DNA from: Hyphomicrobiales bacterium
GTDB taxonomy: Bacteria; Pseudomonadota; Alphaproteobacteria; Rhizobiales; Aestuariivirgaceae
Length of the DNA: 64,000 bases
NCBI GenBank assembly: GCA_025363755.1
Contig: JANYLQ010000044.1
Location: forward strand, 1 to 64,000
Reading direction: 5' to 3'
The notes under the pieces were generated by a model that saw nothing but the letters and a program-made list of their open reading frames with translations, was not told where the DNA came from and searched no databases. The number at the start of each line of letters is the position of its first letter. Position 1 is the first letter of the stretch. The position numbers and the translations under genes were made by a program. Of this stretch, positions 41,323-55,914 are shown in pieces.

Positions 41323-41749
41323 GATAGGCGCCGTGCAAGGGTTCAAATTGACCGCGTATTTCTGATACCGAAGCATGAAGGCCGATCAGCATTGCCTTTA
41401 TAATGTGGTCACGCTTTATCAGAATACGATTATATTCGATTTGCGCTGAGAGATGGCGATTGCCGATATGCCACGCCAGTTGCGCGATGTGAGCAGGGCT
41501 TGAACCTGTGATTTCATAAAGGTCTTCCTCGGCAGCGCAAACTTCAAGATAGCTGCCATCATCAAGTTCAAGATGATCGCCATCTTCGAAATAGGCGGTG
41601 AGTGGCAGATCGACCAAAACATCTTTGCCGCTATCGGTTTTGATCAACTTCCGCCTGATCGAACGATCTTGCGCATCCAACGTGATTGCATCTGTCGCCT
41701 GGCCCGGAGCATCGCTCAGTCTGATATGTTTGATGCCACGTATGGTCAT
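41312..41749 (-). CDS. ureE: UreE: urease nickel metallochaperone
   Basis: This 145-aa metallochaperone delivers nickel to the UreDFG-urease complex. It has the N-terminal beta domain (ITLDAQDRSIRRKLIKTDSGKDVLVDLP) and a ferredoxin-like C-terminal domain with AWHIGNRHLSAQIE, where the conserved histidine binds nickel at the dimer interface. The C-terminal tail is short but still histidine-containing (GAYHAH), unlike the long His-rich tail of Klebsiella UreE. It overlaps ureC by one base and ureF by 11 bases. Confidence 0.93.
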   Translation of the reverse strand: MTIRGIKHIRLSDAPGQATDAITLDAQDRSIRRKLIKTDSGKDVLVDLPLTAYFEDGDHLELDDGSYLEVCAAEEDLYEITGSSPAHIAQLAWHIGNRHLSAQIEYNRILIKRDHIIKAMLIGLHASVSEIRGQFEPLHGAYHAH

Positions 41750-43452
41750 TAGAACAAGAAATAGCGTTGCGTCATCGGCAAACTCGTTGCGGGTTCGCAG
41801 ACCAGCAATTCGCCGTCGGCGCGCACTTCATAGGTCTCGGGGTTCACTTCAATTTTTGGTGTAGCGCTATTGTGAATCATAGAAGCCTTGGAAATTCCGC
41901 CTCTGGTATTTTTAACGGCGACCATTTTCTTTGCAGTGCCCAAACGGTTTTGCAGGCCTGCTTCGAGGGCCGCTTGCGACACGAAAGTGACTGATGAGTT
42001 GGTGCGCAATTTTCCGAAGCTGGCAAACATCGGGCGGTAATGTACGGGCTGCGGTGTTGGGATTGATGCGTTGGGATCGCCCATAGGTGCAGCTGCAATT
42101 GAACCGCCAAGCAAAACCATTTCCGGCTTCACGCCAAAAAAAGCTGGCGACCACAAAACCAGATCAGCGCGCTTTCCCAGCTCAACCGAACCCACCTCGT
42201 GGGAAAGGCCATGGGCAATTGCCGGGTTGATGGTATATTTGGCGATGTAGCGTTTGACGCGTGAGTTATCATTACCCTTATCGCCAATCAATTCGCCGCG
42301 CTGAACTTTCATTTTATGCGCCGTCTGCCAGCAGCGGATGATTACTTCACCTACGCGGCCCATAGCTTGTGAATCTGATGAGATCATCGAGAAGCAGCCG
42401 ATGTCATGCAATATATCTTCAGCGGCAATCGTCTCTTTGCGGATGCGGCTTTCGGCAAATGCGATGTCTTCGGGAATGCGCGGGGACAAGTGATGGCAGA
42501 CCATCAACATATCGAGATGTTCGGCAATCGTGTTGATCGTATAGGGCCTTGTTGGATTGGTGGAGGAGGGCAGCACATTGGGCAGGCTGGCCACTTTGAT
42601 GATGTCGGGCGCATGACCACCACCGGCACCTTCCGTATGAAAGGTGTGAATGGTGCGGCCTTTGAAAGCGGCAATTGTGGCTTCAACGAAACCGCTCTCG
42701 TTCAGCGTGTCAGTGTGGATTGCCACTTGCACATCATAGTTATCGGCCACAGATAAGCAGCAGTCGATCGCAGCGGGTGTTGTGCCCCAATCCTCATGCA
42801 GCTTTAATCCGCACACGCCCGATAAAATCATTTCTTCCAACGCCGCAGGCAGCGAAGCGTTCCCTTTGCCCATAAGTCCCAAATTCATCGGGAAGGCATC
42901 AGCCGCTTCAATCATGCGTTCCGTGTGCCAAGCGCCCGTGCAAGTCGTGGCCAAAGTGCCATGGGCTGGCCCCGTGCCACCGCCCAACATGGTGGTGATG
43001 CCGGAATAGAGTGATTCTTCCAATTGTTGTGGGGCGATGAAATGTATGTGGCTGTCAACGCCGCCAGCAGTCAGGATCTTTCCTTCGCCTGCGATAATTT
43101 CGGTCGATGGCCCGATGATGATGGTGACGCCCGGCTGTGTATCTGGGTTGCCAGCCTTACCAATCGCGGCGATACGGCCTTCTTTCAAGCCCACGTCCGC
43201 TTTGTAAATGCCCGAGTGATCAACGATCAGCGCGTTGGTGATGACTGTATCCATTGCCCCTTGCGCACGTGTGGCTTGGGATTGGCCCATGCCATCACGG
43301 ATCACTTTGCCGCCGCCAAATTTCACTTCCTCGCCATAGATCGTAAAATCTTTTTCAACTTCGATGAAAAGTTCAGTATCAGCAAGCCGCACTTTGTCGC
43401 CAACAGTCGGACCATACATTTGGGCGTAAGTGGCGCGCGAGATTTTAGCCAT
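41749..43452 (-). CDS. ureC: UreC: urease alpha subunit
   Basis: This catalytic subunit (567 aa) of urease hydrolyses urea to ammonia and carbamate with a di-nickel centre. Nickel ligands are in place: H135 and H137 (SHIHF), the carbamylated lysine K217 (GLKLHE), H246, H272 and D360 (ISSDSQAMG). The flap has C319 followed by H320 ([11 protein letters not shown]), the catalytic histidine. The length and N-terminus ([20 protein letters not shown]) are standard. It overlaps ureB and ureE by one base each. Confidence 0.97.
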   Translation of the reverse strand: MAKISRATYAQMYGPTVGDKVRLADTELFIEVEKDFTIYGEEVKFGGGKVIRDGMGQSQATRAQGAMDTVITNALIVDHSGIYKADVGLKEGRIAAIGKAGNPDTQPGVTIIIGPSTEIIAGEGKILTAGGVDSHIHFIAPQQLEESLYSGITTMLGGGTGPAHGTLATTCTGAWHTERMIEAADAFPMNLGLMGKGNASLPAALEEMILSGVCGLKLHEDWGTTPAAIDCCLSVADNYDVQVAIHTDTLNESGFVEATIAAFKGRTIHTFHTEGAGGGHAPDIIKVASLPNVLPSSTNPTRPYTINTIAEHLDMLMVCHHLSPRIPEDIAFAESRIRKETIAAEDILHDIGCFSMISSDSQAMGRVGEVIIRCWQTAHKMKVQRGELIGDKGNDNSRVKRYIAKYTINPAIAHGLSHEVGSVELGKRADLVLWSPAFFGVKPEMVLLGGSIAAAPMGDPNASIPTPQPVHYRPMFASFGKLRTNSSVTFVSQAALEAGLQNRLGTAKKMVAVKNTRGGISKASMIHNSATPKIEVNPETYEVRADGELLVCEPATSLPMTQRYFLF

Positions 43453-43757
43453 TACAAGGCTCCCATGATTTTCTGTTGAAAGCCGTAAACCTTTCGTAAG
43501 CCCAAAAGTGGCACCAATGTCACTTCCCGTTTTTGTCCGGGCTCAAAACGCACCGCCGTGCCTGCGGCAATATCCAACCTCATGCCGCGTGCCTTGGTGC
43601 GGTCGAAAGTCAGCGATTCATTGGTTTCGAAGAAATGATAATGCGAACCAACTTGGATGGGCCTGTCGCCTGTGTTGGCAATTTGCAACGTGACGGTTTT
43701 TGCACCAACATTCAATTCGATGTCGCCTGCTTTTGTAATGACTTCACCAGGAATCAT
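43452..43757 (-). CDS. ureB: UreB: urease beta subunit
   Basis: This 101-aa structural subunit of the urease trimer begins [16 protein letters not shown] and carries [24 protein letters not shown], the typical UreB signature, plus [18 protein letters not shown]. It surrounds the active-site subunit UreC in the (ABC)3 complex and has no catalytic residues. It lies six bases after ureA and overlaps ureC by one base. Confidence 0.96.
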   Translation of the reverse strand: MIPGEVITKAGDIELNVGAKTVTLQIANTGDRPIQVGSHYHFFETNESLTFDRTKARGMRLDIAAGTAVRFEPGQKREVTLVPLLGLRKVYGFQQKIMGAL

Positions 43758-43763
43758 GTTCGT

Positions 43764-44066
43764 CTACCTTATTGGATGATGCACGGTCACAAGCTTTGTG
43801 CCGTCTGGGAATGTGGCTTCCACTTGAATGTCGTGGATCATTTCGGAAATACCGTCCATCACTTGCGCTTTGCTCACGACATGAGCGGCATTTTCCATCA
43901 GGTCAGCAACGCTTTTGCCATCACGCGCGCCTTCAATCACAAACTCGGTGATGAGTGCTATGGCCTCAGGGTGATTGAGCTTTACGCCGCGCTCTAATCT
44001 TTTGCGGGCGACGATCGCGGCCATGGCAACAATCAGTTTGTCTTTCTCACGCGGCGTTAGTTGCAT
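43764..44066 (-). CDS. ureA: UreA: urease gamma subunit
   Basis: This 100-aa structural subunit of urease contains [48 protein letters not shown] and the C-terminal [22 protein letters not shown], all typical of UreA. UreA and UreB are separate genes, as in most bacteria, and not fused as in Helicobacter. It lies nine bases after ureD. Confidence 0.96.
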   Translation of the reverse strand: MQLTPREKDKLIVAMAAIVARKRLERGVKLNHPEAIALITEFVIEGARDGKSVADLMENAAHVVSKAQVMDGISEMIHDIQVEATFPDGTKLVTVHHPIR

Positions 44067-44075
44067 AAGTCTTCC

Positions 44076-44861
44076 TCATAGCGCCCAAGTTTTAGGCAGC
44101 TCTGTTGGGCTGGCCAACACAGACAATGCCGAAACGATTGCTTTTTTCAAGATCATTCCATCTTTGGCTAACAGTCTTGCAACTAGCTTGCCATTCCAAG
44201 CAGACACATCGCCATAAGGCCAGATTATTCCGCGCAATTTTTCTAAATCAATATTGGCATTTGGGTCGATCAAAATAATCGTGGCAAGTGCGCGGTTGGC
44301 ACCCAAAGTTGCTTTTGAGTTTGGCAATGCCCCCTCCAATTTGATAATGTCTGAATGAATTAGTTTCCCGCCGTATTTGATATTCCATTGCTCGCGAAAG
44401 AAAACAGAAGAGATGGTTTCGCCGCTCGCTTCACGGCCAAAAATTGTCGTTTCGAGCCCCAGAAACCGGGCGTTTTCAGCCATATCAACAGCGGTTTGCC
44501 GATCCAAGCTTGCACCGTCAAATATTATGGTTTCGTGCGGAAGCCAATTGAACCGGGCATCAGCCTCCAGGTGAATTGCTGTTTCGATTTTGGCCGAAGG
44601 CCCCAAAGTGCGGTAAACGCGCTCGGCGGATTGGCTTGTAACTGTAAGTGTTGTTTTTTGTGCCAAATTAAATTCATATGAAAATTGATCCCCACCTGCC
44701 AGACCGCCAGCGGTATTGATCAAATAGGCATGGTTGGCACCGGGTGGCAATCTCACTTTGGCGGCCCCGGCTTCGCGCAATTGGTCGATACCGCCAGATT
44801 TAAGTGACAATTTTACGGCCCCATGGGCGCGCTGATTAAGAAGAGTTGCGGTTGAAGACAT
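44076..44861 (-). CDS. ureD: UreD: urease accessory protein
   Basis: This 261-aa accessory protein is the scaffold that binds apo-urease and recruits UreF-UreG. Family stretches are QRAHGAVKLSLKSGGIDQLREAG, LINTAGGLAGGDQFSYEFNLA and TVTSQSAERVYRT, then WLPHETIIFDGASLDR. It is the first gene of the operon ureD-ureA-ureB-ureC-ureE-ureF-ureG, which is complete, so a functional enzyme is likely. The operon is divergent from glgP across 120 bp. No nickel or urea transporter lies next to it. Confidence 0.93.
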   Translation of the reverse strand: MSSTATLLNQRAHGAVKLSLKSGGIDQLREAGAAKVRLPPGANHAYLINTAGGLAGGDQFSYEFNLAQKTTLTVTSQSAERVYRTLGPSAKIETAIHLEADARFNWLPHETIIFDGASLDRQTAVDMAENARFLGLETTIFGREASGETISSVFFREQWNIKYGGKLIHSDIIKLEGALPNSKATLGANRALATIILIDPNANIDLEKLRGIIWPYGDVSAWNGKLVARLLAKDGMILKKAIVSALSVLASPTELPKTWAL

Positions 44862-44930
44862 TCGTAATTCTTAGATGCGAATAAGCGCCTGCGCCAGAGC
44901 ATTAAAGATATGACAATTTGCAGGTTGATC

Positions 44931-44956
44931 GGTTTTCTGGAATGTTGCAGAAAACC
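44931..44956. promoter_or_regulatory. Perfect inverted repeat upstream of glgP
   Basis: GGTTTTCTG (44931-44939) and CAGAAAACC (44948-44956) form a perfect 9-bp inverted repeat with an 8-base spacer, ending 25 bp before the glgP start. It could be an operator for a regulator or a hairpin in the glgP leader. It sits in the only promoter-sized gap of the glycogen operon, facing the urease operon. Confidence 0.5.
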
Positions 44957-44981
44957 ATTTCAATAATGAGTCTTGGGGCAA

Positions 44982-47453
44982 ATGAATTTAAAAGCTGAAA
45001 AAGTGAAGCCGGTCGAAACAGTATTGTCGCCAGATGTCGAAAAACTGCGCGGTCAAATTTTGGCGAAGCTCAACTACTCCATTGGTAAAGATGTTACCGT
45101 TGCCAAACATCATGATTGGCTGAACGCGACAATCTTAACGTTGCGTGACCGGATTATCGATCGATGGATGGAGTCGACGCGCGAAGCTTATGTGGCCAAG
45201 GCCAAGCGGGTTTATTATCTTTCGCTCGAATTTTTGATCGGTCGCTTGTTGCGCGATGCTTTGAGCAATCTTGATCTGACGAAAAATTTTGAAGAAGCAC
45301 TCGCGAGTTTTGATGTTGATTTGAATTTGACAGAAGCGCTGGAGCCTGACGCAGCACTGGGCAATGGTGGGCTTGGACGTTTGGCAGCGTGCTTTATGGA
45401 AAGTATGGCCAGCCTTGGCATTCCTGCTTATGGCTACGGCATACGTTATAACCACGGTCTGTTTCGTCAGATGATTTCGAATGGCTGGCAGATTGAACTG
45501 CCGGAAGATTGGTTAGAGAACGGCAACCCGTGGGAATTTCCCCGCCGCGAAGCTGCTTACCGCATTGGTTTTGGCGGTTCAGTTTCATCAGAGGCAGTGA
45601 GAAATGGTTTACCCCATGCAAATTGGCAACCCGGTGAAATTATCTTAGCCACGGCCTTTGACACACCAATGGTGGGTTGGCGCGGCAAGCGGGTAAATAC
45701 GCTTCGGCTTTGGTCGGCGCGGGCGATTGATCCTATTCGTTTAGAGGCGTTCAACACGGGTGACTTTACGGCTGCACTTGCCAGCTCTACACGTGCTGAT
45801 ACGATTACCCGGGTTCTCTATCCATCAGACTCATCAGAAGCGGGACAAGAGCTTCGTTTGCGACAAGAATATTTTTTCACCTCGGCTTCTTTGCAAGATA
45901 TTATTCGCAGGCATTTGCAACAATATCCGGATCTCACGAATCTGGCTGATAAGGTTGCTGTGCAAATCAACGATACGCACCCGGCAATCGCAGTTGCAGA
46001 ATTGATGCGCTTGTTGGTGGATGTTCACAATCTGCCATGGGAGCGGGCCTGGACGACCACGCAGGCCGTAATGTCATACACCAATCATACCCTGCTTCCT
46101 GAGGCACTAGAAAGCTGGCCTCTTCCATTGTTCGAAAAATTATTGCCACGCCATCTCAATATGATCTACGCGATTAATGATCAATTGATTGTGCGGGCGC
46201 GCAATTTGAAAACCAATGCATCGGCTGAATTTATATCATCTGTTTCCTTGATTGATGAGCATGGATCAAAACGCGTGCGCATGGGGCAATTGGCTTTTGC
46301 CGGATCGCATAGCGTTAATGGCGTTTCAGCACTTCATACTAGCTTGATGAAAGAAAGTGTGTTCCACGATCTTAATCTCTTGTACCCCGGTCGCATCAAT
46401 AATAAAACCAACGGCATTACGCCGCGACGTTGGTTGCATGGTGTCAACCCTGAGCTTTCGGCATTGCTCGCGGATGCAGCGGGCAAAGAGTCTTTAGATA
46501 ATGCCGAACTGATTGTTCGCGCTGCGCCAAAATCTGGTGAGAAGCAGTTTGTTGAAAAATTTGTCGCAATCAAATTGCGCAACAAAGCAGCTCTCTCCAA
46601 TCTCATCTTGTCGCGCATGGATGTGAAAGTTGATCCACAGGCGATGTTTGACGTGCAGGTGAAACGTATTCATGAATATAAGCGCCAGCTGTTGAATATT
46701 CTGGAAACGATCGCGCATTACCAAGCGATCAAAGCTAATCCGAAAGCCACTTGGGCACCACGCGTTAAGATTTTTGCCGGCAAGGCGGCGGCGAGTTATT
46801 TCCAGGCCAAGTTGATTATCAAACTGATCAATGACGTTGGGCAGATTGTGAATAATGATAAGTCTGTTGGTGATAAATTGAAGGTGGTGTTTCTGCCAAA
46901 CTATAATGTGAGCATGGCAGAAGTGATCGTCCCGGCCACTGATTTGTCAGAACAAATTTCAACCGCTGGCATGGAAGCATCAGGCACTGGGAATATGAAG
47001 TTTGCGCTGAACGGTGCGCTTACGATTGGTACGCTGGATGGGGCCAATGTCGAAATGCGCGAGCATGTAGGCGCTGATAATATTTTCATTTTCGGTCTGA
47101 CTGCTGCGCAGGTGGAAGCCAAACGCCGCGCGCGGGTCGATGGCCATGCTGTTGTCGAATCGTCACCAGCGCTTCGGGGTGTTTTGCAAGCTTTGGGGCA
47201 GGGTGATTTTTCTGGTGGCGACACAAACCTTTATCAGCCGATTATCAATTCCATATACAATGGCGATTATTTTATGGTCGGTTCAGATTTTGATGATTAC
47301 GCATTGTCCCAAGACAAAGTCTCCAAACTTTGGGGCAATCAGAAAGACTGGACGTATCAGGCGATTCAGAATACGCTTCACATGGGCTGGTTCTCATCGG
47401 ATCGTACGATCAGGGAATATGCCAAGGAAATATGGAATGTACCCGTCATATAA
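44982..47453 (+). CDS. glgP: GlgP: glycogen phosphorylase
   Basis: This 823-aa alpha-1,4-glucan phosphorylase releases glucose-1-phosphate from glycogen. The conserved regions NGGLGRLAACFMES, YGIRYNHGLFRQ, IQVKRIHEYKRQ-type (here FDVQVKRIHEYKRQLLN) and the pyridoxal phosphate lysine region GTGNMKFALNGALTIGTLDGAN are present. The length is normal. The ATG at 44982 is preceded by GGGG at a short spacing, and a TTG three codons upstream is an alternative. It is the first gene of the glycogen operon and is followed by glgB after 23 bp. Confidence 0.95.
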   Translation: MNLKAEKVKPVETVLSPDVEKLRGQILAKLNYSIGKDVTVAKHHDWLNATILTLRDRIIDRWMESTREAYVAKAKRVYYLSLEFLIGRLLRDALSNLDLTKNFEEALASFDVDLNLTEALEPDAALGNGGLGRLAACFMESMASLGIPAYGYGIRYNHGLFRQMISNGWQIELPEDWLENGNPWEFPRREAAYRIGFGGSVSSEAVRNGLPHANWQPGEIILATAFDTPMVGWRGKRVNTLRLWSARAIDPIRLEAFNTGDFTAALASSTRADTITRVLYPSDSSEAGQELRLRQEYFFTSASLQDIIRRHLQQYPDLTNLADKVAVQINDTHPAIAVAELMRLLVDVHNLPWERAWTTTQAVMSYTNHTLLPEALESWPLPLFEKLLPRHLNMIYAINDQLIVRARNLKTNASAEFISSVSLIDEHGSKRVRMGQLAFAGSHSVNGVSALHTSLMKESVFHDLNLLYPGRINNKTNGITPRRWLHGVNPELSALLADAAGKESLDNAELIVRAAPKSGEKQFVEKFVAIKLRNKAALSNLILSRMDVKVDPQAMFDVQVKRIHEYKRQLLNILETIAHYQAIKANPKATWAPRVKIFAGKAAASYFQAKLIIKLINDVGQIVNNDKSVGDKLKVVFLPNYNVSMAEVIVPATDLSEQISTAGMEASGTGNMKFALNGALTIGTLDGANVEMREHVGADNIFIFGLTAAQVEAKRRARVDGHAVVESSPALRGVLQALGQGDFSGGDTNLYQPIINSIYNGDYFMVGSDFDDYALSQDKVSKLWGNQKDWTYQAIQNTLHMGWFSSDRTIREYAKEIWNVPVI

Positions 47454-47476
47454 GGCGGGACAGAAAGTGAAACGGA

Positions 47477-49672
47477 ATGGCCGAACCGAAGTGGAAAACT
47501 AGCGGCCCTGAAATCGAAGCCATTGTTAATGGCAGGCATGCTGATCCATTTAAAATTTTGGGTTTGCATACATCTGGCAAATCATGGATTGCGCGCGCTT
47601 TCATACCTGGTGCTGAGAAAGTTGTCGCACAGAGCGCTGATGGCCAGAATTTAGGCGAACTGACCCGTCGCCATGATGCCGGGTTTTTTGAAGGCCAGAT
47701 TAAAACCACCAAAGCTCAAGTTTTGCAGTATGCATGTTCGAATGCTGGCGGCCAATGGATGGTCACCGACGCCTATTCCGTTGGCCCCGTGCTTGGGCCG
47801 CAAGATGATTATTTCATGGCTGAGGGCAACCATTTGCGCCTCTATGACAAGCTTGGCGCACATCCTCTGAAAATGGACGGAATTGATGGCGTGCATTTTG
47901 CAGTTTGGGCCCCTAACGCCGAACGGGTTTCGGTGGTGGGTGATTTCAACGCGTGGGATGGCCGCCGCCATGTGATGCGCAAGCGCATGGATGTGGGGGT
48001 GTGGGAAATTTTTGTGCCCGCTGCCCATGAAGGCCAAGGTTATAAATATGAGTTGATCGATAAGGCGGGAAAACTTTTGCCGCTTAAATGTGATCCCTAT
48101 GGTTTTGGCGCTGAGTTACGCCCGAATACGGCCTCACGCGTTACGCGCACCGATAATTTTCAATGGTCGGATAGTGATTATTTGAAAGCCCGCATTGCGC
48201 CCGACAGAAGACGCATGCCAATTTCAATCTATGAAGTGCATCTTGGTTCATGGCGCAAAAAGAATGGTGATTTGTTTTTGAGCTATGATGAGTTGGCCGA
48301 TCAGTTGATTGGCTATGTGAAGGATTTGGGCTTTACGCATATTGAGCTTTTACCGATCAGTGAGCATCCTTATGATCCGTCATGGGGTTATCAACCCACT
48401 GGACTATTTGCGCCGACATCGCGCTTTGGTGATCCCCATGGGTTTGCGCGGTTTGTGGATAAAGCGCACGGGGCTGGTATTGGTGTTATCCTTGATTGGG
48501 TGCCCGCGCATTTTCCGACCGATGAGCATGGCCTTTCGAAGTTTGATGGTACGGCGCTTTATGAACATGCCGATCCGCGCCAAGGTTTCCATCCCGATTG
48601 GAACACAGCGATATTCAATTTCGGCCGCAAGGAAGTGATTAGTTTCCTTTTGAACAATGCTTTGTTCTGGTTGGAGCGTTATCATCTCGATGGGCTGCGC
48701 GTTGATGCTGTGGCTTCGATGCTTTATCTGGATTATTCGCGCAAAGAGGGCGAGTGGATTCCGAACCAATATGGTGGCCGTGAGAATTTGGAAGCGATTT
48801 CGTTTCTGCAACGCATGAACCATGAGACCTACGGTCAACACCCGGGGATCATGACCATCGCTGAGGAATCAACTGCATTCCCAGGTGTTTCCAAGCCAAC
48901 GAGTACGGGCGGTCTTGGATTTGGCTTTAAATGGAACATGGGGTTTATGCATGACACGCTGCAATATTTTCAGCGCGAAGGCATTCACCGCAAACACCAC
49001 CACAATGATCTGACATTTGGTTTGCTTTACGCGTTTTCGGAAAATTTTGTATTGCCGCTTTCGCATGACGAAGTGGTGCATGGCAAAGGCTCGCTTCTCA
49101 ATAAAATGGCGGGTGATGATTGGCAGAAATTTGCAACACTTCGTGCCTATTTTGGATTTATGTGGGGTTATCCAGGCAAGAAGCTGTTGTTCATGGGCCA
49201 AGAGATGGCGCCTTGGACGGAATGGAACGCTGCCAAAAGTTTGGATTGGCATTTGCTGCAACACCAGCCGCACCGGGGCATGCAATCAACGGTTCGCGAT
49301 TTGAACAATATTTATAAATCAATGCCAGCTCTTCATGCCCGTGATTGCGAAGGCGAAGGATTTGAATGGTTAATTGCCGATGACGCCGAAAATTCGGTGT
49401 TTGCCTGGGTGCGCCATTCTGGTGATGGCAAGCAACCTGTTGTGGTGGTTTCGAATTTCACATCGGTTTTGCGTGAGAATTACATACTGCCCTTGCCAAA
49501 ATCAGGAATCTGGCGTGAAGTATTCAACAGTGATGCAGAACAATATTGGGGGTCAGGCAAAGGCAATATGGGGCGCATAGAAGCATTGGGTGGCCCGTCA
49601 CACGGCAAACCCGCCAGTGCTCGGATAACGCTTCCGCCTTTAGCCACTTTGTATTTTGCTGCAGAGGAATAA
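47477..49672 (+). CDS. glgB: GlgB: 1,4-alpha-glucan branching enzyme
   Basis: This 731-aa GH13 branching enzyme has two N-terminal carbohydrate-binding/Ig-like modules (the second with [24 protein letters not shown] near residues 135-160), the catalytic (beta/alpha)8 barrel and a C-terminal beta domain. Catalytic residues are the aspartate in [15 protein letters not shown], the glutamate in [10 protein letters not shown] and the aspartate in [13 protein letters not shown]. The length matches GlgB with the longer N-terminus. It lies 23 bp after glgP and 32 bp before glgC. It introduces alpha-1,6 branches into glycogen. Confidence 0.95.
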   Translation: MAEPKWKTSGPEIEAIVNGRHADPFKILGLHTSGKSWIARAFIPGAEKVVAQSADGQNLGELTRRHDAGFFEGQIKTTKAQVLQYACSNAGGQWMVTDAYSVGPVLGPQDDYFMAEGNHLRLYDKLGAHPLKMDGIDGVHFAVWAPNAERVSVVGDFNAWDGRRHVMRKRMDVGVWEIFVPAAHEGQGYKYELIDKAGKLLPLKCDPYGFGAELRPNTASRVTRTDNFQWSDSDYLKARIAPDRRRMPISIYEVHLGSWRKKNGDLFLSYDELADQLIGYVKDLGFTHIELLPISEHPYDPSWGYQPTGLFAPTSRFGDPHGFARFVDKAHGAGIGVILDWVPAHFPTDEHGLSKFDGTALYEHADPRQGFHPDWNTAIFNFGRKEVISFLLNNALFWLERYHLDGLRVDAVASMLYLDYSRKEGEWIPNQYGGRENLEAISFLQRMNHETYGQHPGIMTIAEESTAFPGVSKPTSTGGLGFGFKWNMGFMHDTLQYFQREGIHRKHHHNDLTFGLLYAFSENFVLPLSHDEVVHGKGSLLNKMAGDDWQKFATLRAYFGFMWGYPGKKLLFMGQEMAPWTEWNAAKSLDWHLLQHQPHRGMQSTVRDLNNIYKSMPALHARDCEGEGFEWLIADDAENSVFAWVRHSGDGKQPVVVVSNFTSVLRENYILPLPKSGIWREVFNSDAEQYWGSGKGNMGRIEALGGPSHGKPASARITLPPLATLYFAAEE

Positions 49673-49704
49673 TAAAAAGTAACGCTAGATTGGGAGAAAC
49701 AGCA

Positions 49705-50969
49705 ATGACCGAACCGACAAGAAAATCAGGCCCGCTGGCGCGCGATTCAATGGCATATGTTTTGGCAGGTGGCCGAGGCAGCAGGCTACTCGAGCTCACT
49801 GACAGGCGTGCCAAACCCGCTGTGCCGTTTGGCGGAAAATCGCGCATTATCGATTTTGCTTTATCCAACGCCCTCAATTCAGGCATCCGCCGCATCGGTG
49901 TGGCCACGCAATATAAAGCCCATAGCTTGATCCGTCATTTGCAGCGCGGCTGGAACTTCTTCCGCAATGAGCGCAACGAAGGTTTTGATATTCTCCCCGC
50001 CAGCCAACGCGTTTCAGAAGATCAGTGGTATGCAGGCACAGCTGACGCGGTTTATCAAAATATTGATATCATCGAGAGCTATAATCCAAAATACATCGTC
50101 ATTCTTGCAGGCGATCATATCTACAAAATGGATTATGAGCCGATGCTGCAGCAGCATGTCGACCAAGCTGCCGACGTGACTATTGGTTGTCTTGAAGTTC
50201 CGCGCATGGAAGCCGTTGGGTTTGGCGTTATGCATGTCGATGACAAAGACAGGATTGTTGCATTTGTTGAAAAGCCTAAGGATCCGCCGGCTATCCCTGG
50301 CCAACCTGATATGGCACTGGCTTCGATGGGGATTTATGTTTTTGAAACAAAGTTCTTGATCGATCTTTTGAAGAAAGATGCAGCGGATCCCAATTCATCG
50401 CGCGATTTTGGTAAAGATATTATTCCAAGTGTAGTGAGCGGTGGTAAGGCCGTTGCGCACCGATTTACAAAATCATGTGTGCGTTCGCCCCTGGAGAAAA
50501 CCTCTTATTGGCGCGATGTGGGAACCATTGATGCCTATTGGGAAGCCAATGTCGATCTGACTGACACGCTGCCTTTGCTTGATCTCTATGATCAGGATTG
50601 GCCGATTTGGACCTATGGTGAAGTCACACCACCAGCAAAATTCGTGCATGATATTGATGGCAGACGCGGTCAGGCTGTCTCTTCACTTGTGTCAGGCGGT
50701 TGCATTGTTTCAGGTGGTTCGATCAAGCGCACATTGCTGTTTACTGGTGTAAGAGTGAATTCATTTTCAGCGTTGGATGAAGCCGTGGTGTTGCCGCGCG
50801 TCTTCGTCAGCCGCAATGCGCGACTGAGCAAGGTGGTGATTGATAGCGATGTGGTGATTCCTGAAGGTCTTGTTGTTGGCGAGGATCCAATTCTCGATGC
50901 CAAACGTTTCCGGCGCAGCGAAGGTGGTGTTTGCCTGATCACCCAACCGATGATTGATCGTCTTTCCTG

Positions 50970-50970
<1 letters not shown>
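49705..50970 (+). CDS. glgC: GlgC: glucose-1-phosphate adenylyltransferase
   Basis: This 421-aa enzyme makes ADP-glucose from ATP and glucose-1-phosphate, the controlled step of bacterial glycogen synthesis. The nucleotide-binding start is [29 protein letters not shown] (about residues 15-43). The active-site stretch [24 protein letters not shown] and FVEKP are conserved, and a left-handed beta-helix closes the protein. The start is ATG 49705 behind GGGAG; a longer in-frame reading overlaps glgB and is unlikely. Its stop overlaps the glgA start by one base. Confidence 0.95.
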
Positions 50971-54006
<3,036 letters not shown>

Positions 54007-54007
<1 letters not shown>

Positions 54008-55914
54008 TGAAATCAGAAATCCATAATGCCACAGCTTCACCGCTGGGTGTCATACTTTTGCCGGGTGGCGCCAATGTCGCCGTATGGTCGGCCCACGCCA
54101 CTCATATTTCTTTTTGTGTCTTTGACGCAAACGACAATGAGGTCTCGTGCACGCCGCTGGCTGGGCGTCAGAATGATGTGCATTTTGCTTTTATTGATGG
54201 TGTTAAAGCGGGAACAAAATATGGCCTGCGCGCCGAAGGGCCGTGGCAACCAGAGGCCGGATTGTTGTTTGATCAGAGTAAAGTTTTGCTTGATCCTTAT
54301 GCAAAACAGATAGATCGCGCTTTCACATATGATGCGCGGCTGGGTGAGAAAGGTTTCGATAGTGCAGCTCTTATTCCAAAAGCTGTTGTGTTGGATGAAC
54401 TTCAGGATTTACCGTTGCGGCATTTACATGAGCCGAGGTTTATTTACGAGCTGCAAGTTAAGTCATTTACAAAATTGCATCCTGAAGTTCCTGAACACCA
54501 GCGCGGCACTGTTTCGGCGCTGGCGCATCCAAGCGTCATTTCGCACTTGAAGAAAATCGGTGTTGATACAATTGAGTTGATGCCAATTACCGCGTGGATT
54601 GATGAGCGCCACCTCAGACCATTGGGACTTTCCAATGCTTGGGGTTATAACCCGGTTTCATTCTTTGCGCTTGATCCGCAGCTGGCACCAGGCGGTATTC
54701 CTGAATTGAGGAATACTGTTGCGGCTCTCCACGCAGAAGGTTTCAATGTTACTCTCGATTTGGTCTTCAACCACTCTGGCGAGAGCGATGTGTTTGGCCC
54801 AACGCTTTCATTCAGGGGTTTGGATAACTGCAGCTATTATCGCTACATTAATGGTCAATTGATCAATGATACGGGGTGTGGAAATACATTCGCGCTTGAT
54901 CGCCCGCATATGGTTCAAATGGTGGTAGATAGTCTGCGCCATTGGGTCTTGAAATGTGGCATTGATGGTTTCAGGTTTGATCTTGCGACGATCATGGGGC
55001 GGCGTGACGATGGCTTTGACTCATACGCCCCTCTGTTGCTGGCCATTGAAAGCGATCCTGTGTTGTCGACACGCATCATGATAGCAGAACCATGGGATGT
55101 GGGGCCGGGGGGTTATCAACTCGGCAATTTTCCGCCGCGGTGGCTTGAGTGGAATGACAGGTATCGTGACGATGTGCGTCGGTTTTGGCGCGGCGATGCG
55201 AATAGCACAAATAGTATGGCTACTCGGATAACAGGCTCATCTGATGTATTCCAGCGCAAGAACCGCGTGACGAAGTCGGTGAATTTTCTGAGTGCTCATG
55301 ACGGGTTTACTTTGCGCGATGTGACGCAATTTCGTGTGAAAGATAATTTTGCCAATGGCGAAAATAATCGTGATGGCAAAAGCGATGAAGTGACGTGCGT
55401 TGGGCGTGATATTCGCGCTCTGCTTGCCACACTGTTTTTGTCACGTGGGGTTATTATGCTAACTGCAGGCGATGAATTTGGGCGCACGCAGAAAGGCAAC
55501 AATAATGCCTATGCGCAAGATAATGAAATCACTTGGCTCGATTGGAAAAATGCTGATCAAGCTTTAATCAACTATGTTAGCACATTAGCTGGACTTCGGA
55601 AAGCTATACCGATGTTTGTTGACCCGGTGTTCTTGTCGGCAAATCCAACGGGGAGTGAAGTCAAATCCTTCTGGTTTGGTGCAGATGGTAAGCCTTTTGA
55701 CTGGAGTGACGGACCGCAAGATTTTCTAGGTTTGATGTTGAGTAACAATGAAAAGCGCGTGGCGCTGGTTATCAACAGAGCTGAAAATCTGTTGCAGTTT
55801 CCTCTCATGGCGCAGACGGGGCATCGGTGGCTCGTCCAATTTGACAGTGCATCTCCCGTAGTAAAATCCGTTGGTTCAGTCTCGGTTTTTGAGGAGTTAG
55901 TCAAATTAAAATGA
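54007..55914 (+). CDS. glgX: GlgX: glycogen debranching enzyme
   Basis: This 635-aa GH13 isoamylase-type debranching enzyme hydrolyses alpha-1,6 branches left by the phosphorylase. It has an N-terminal Ig-like/CBM48 domain (ASPLGVILLPGGANVAVWSAHATHISFCVFD) and a catalytic barrel with FELQVKSFTKLHPEVP-like entry (here FIYELQVKSFTKLHP). The catalytic aspartate lies in DGFRFDLATIMGRRDDG, the glutamate in MIAEPWDVGPGGYQLGNFPP and the transition-state aspartate in LSAHDGFTLRD. It overlaps pgm by one base and the next gene by four bases. Confidence 0.93.
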
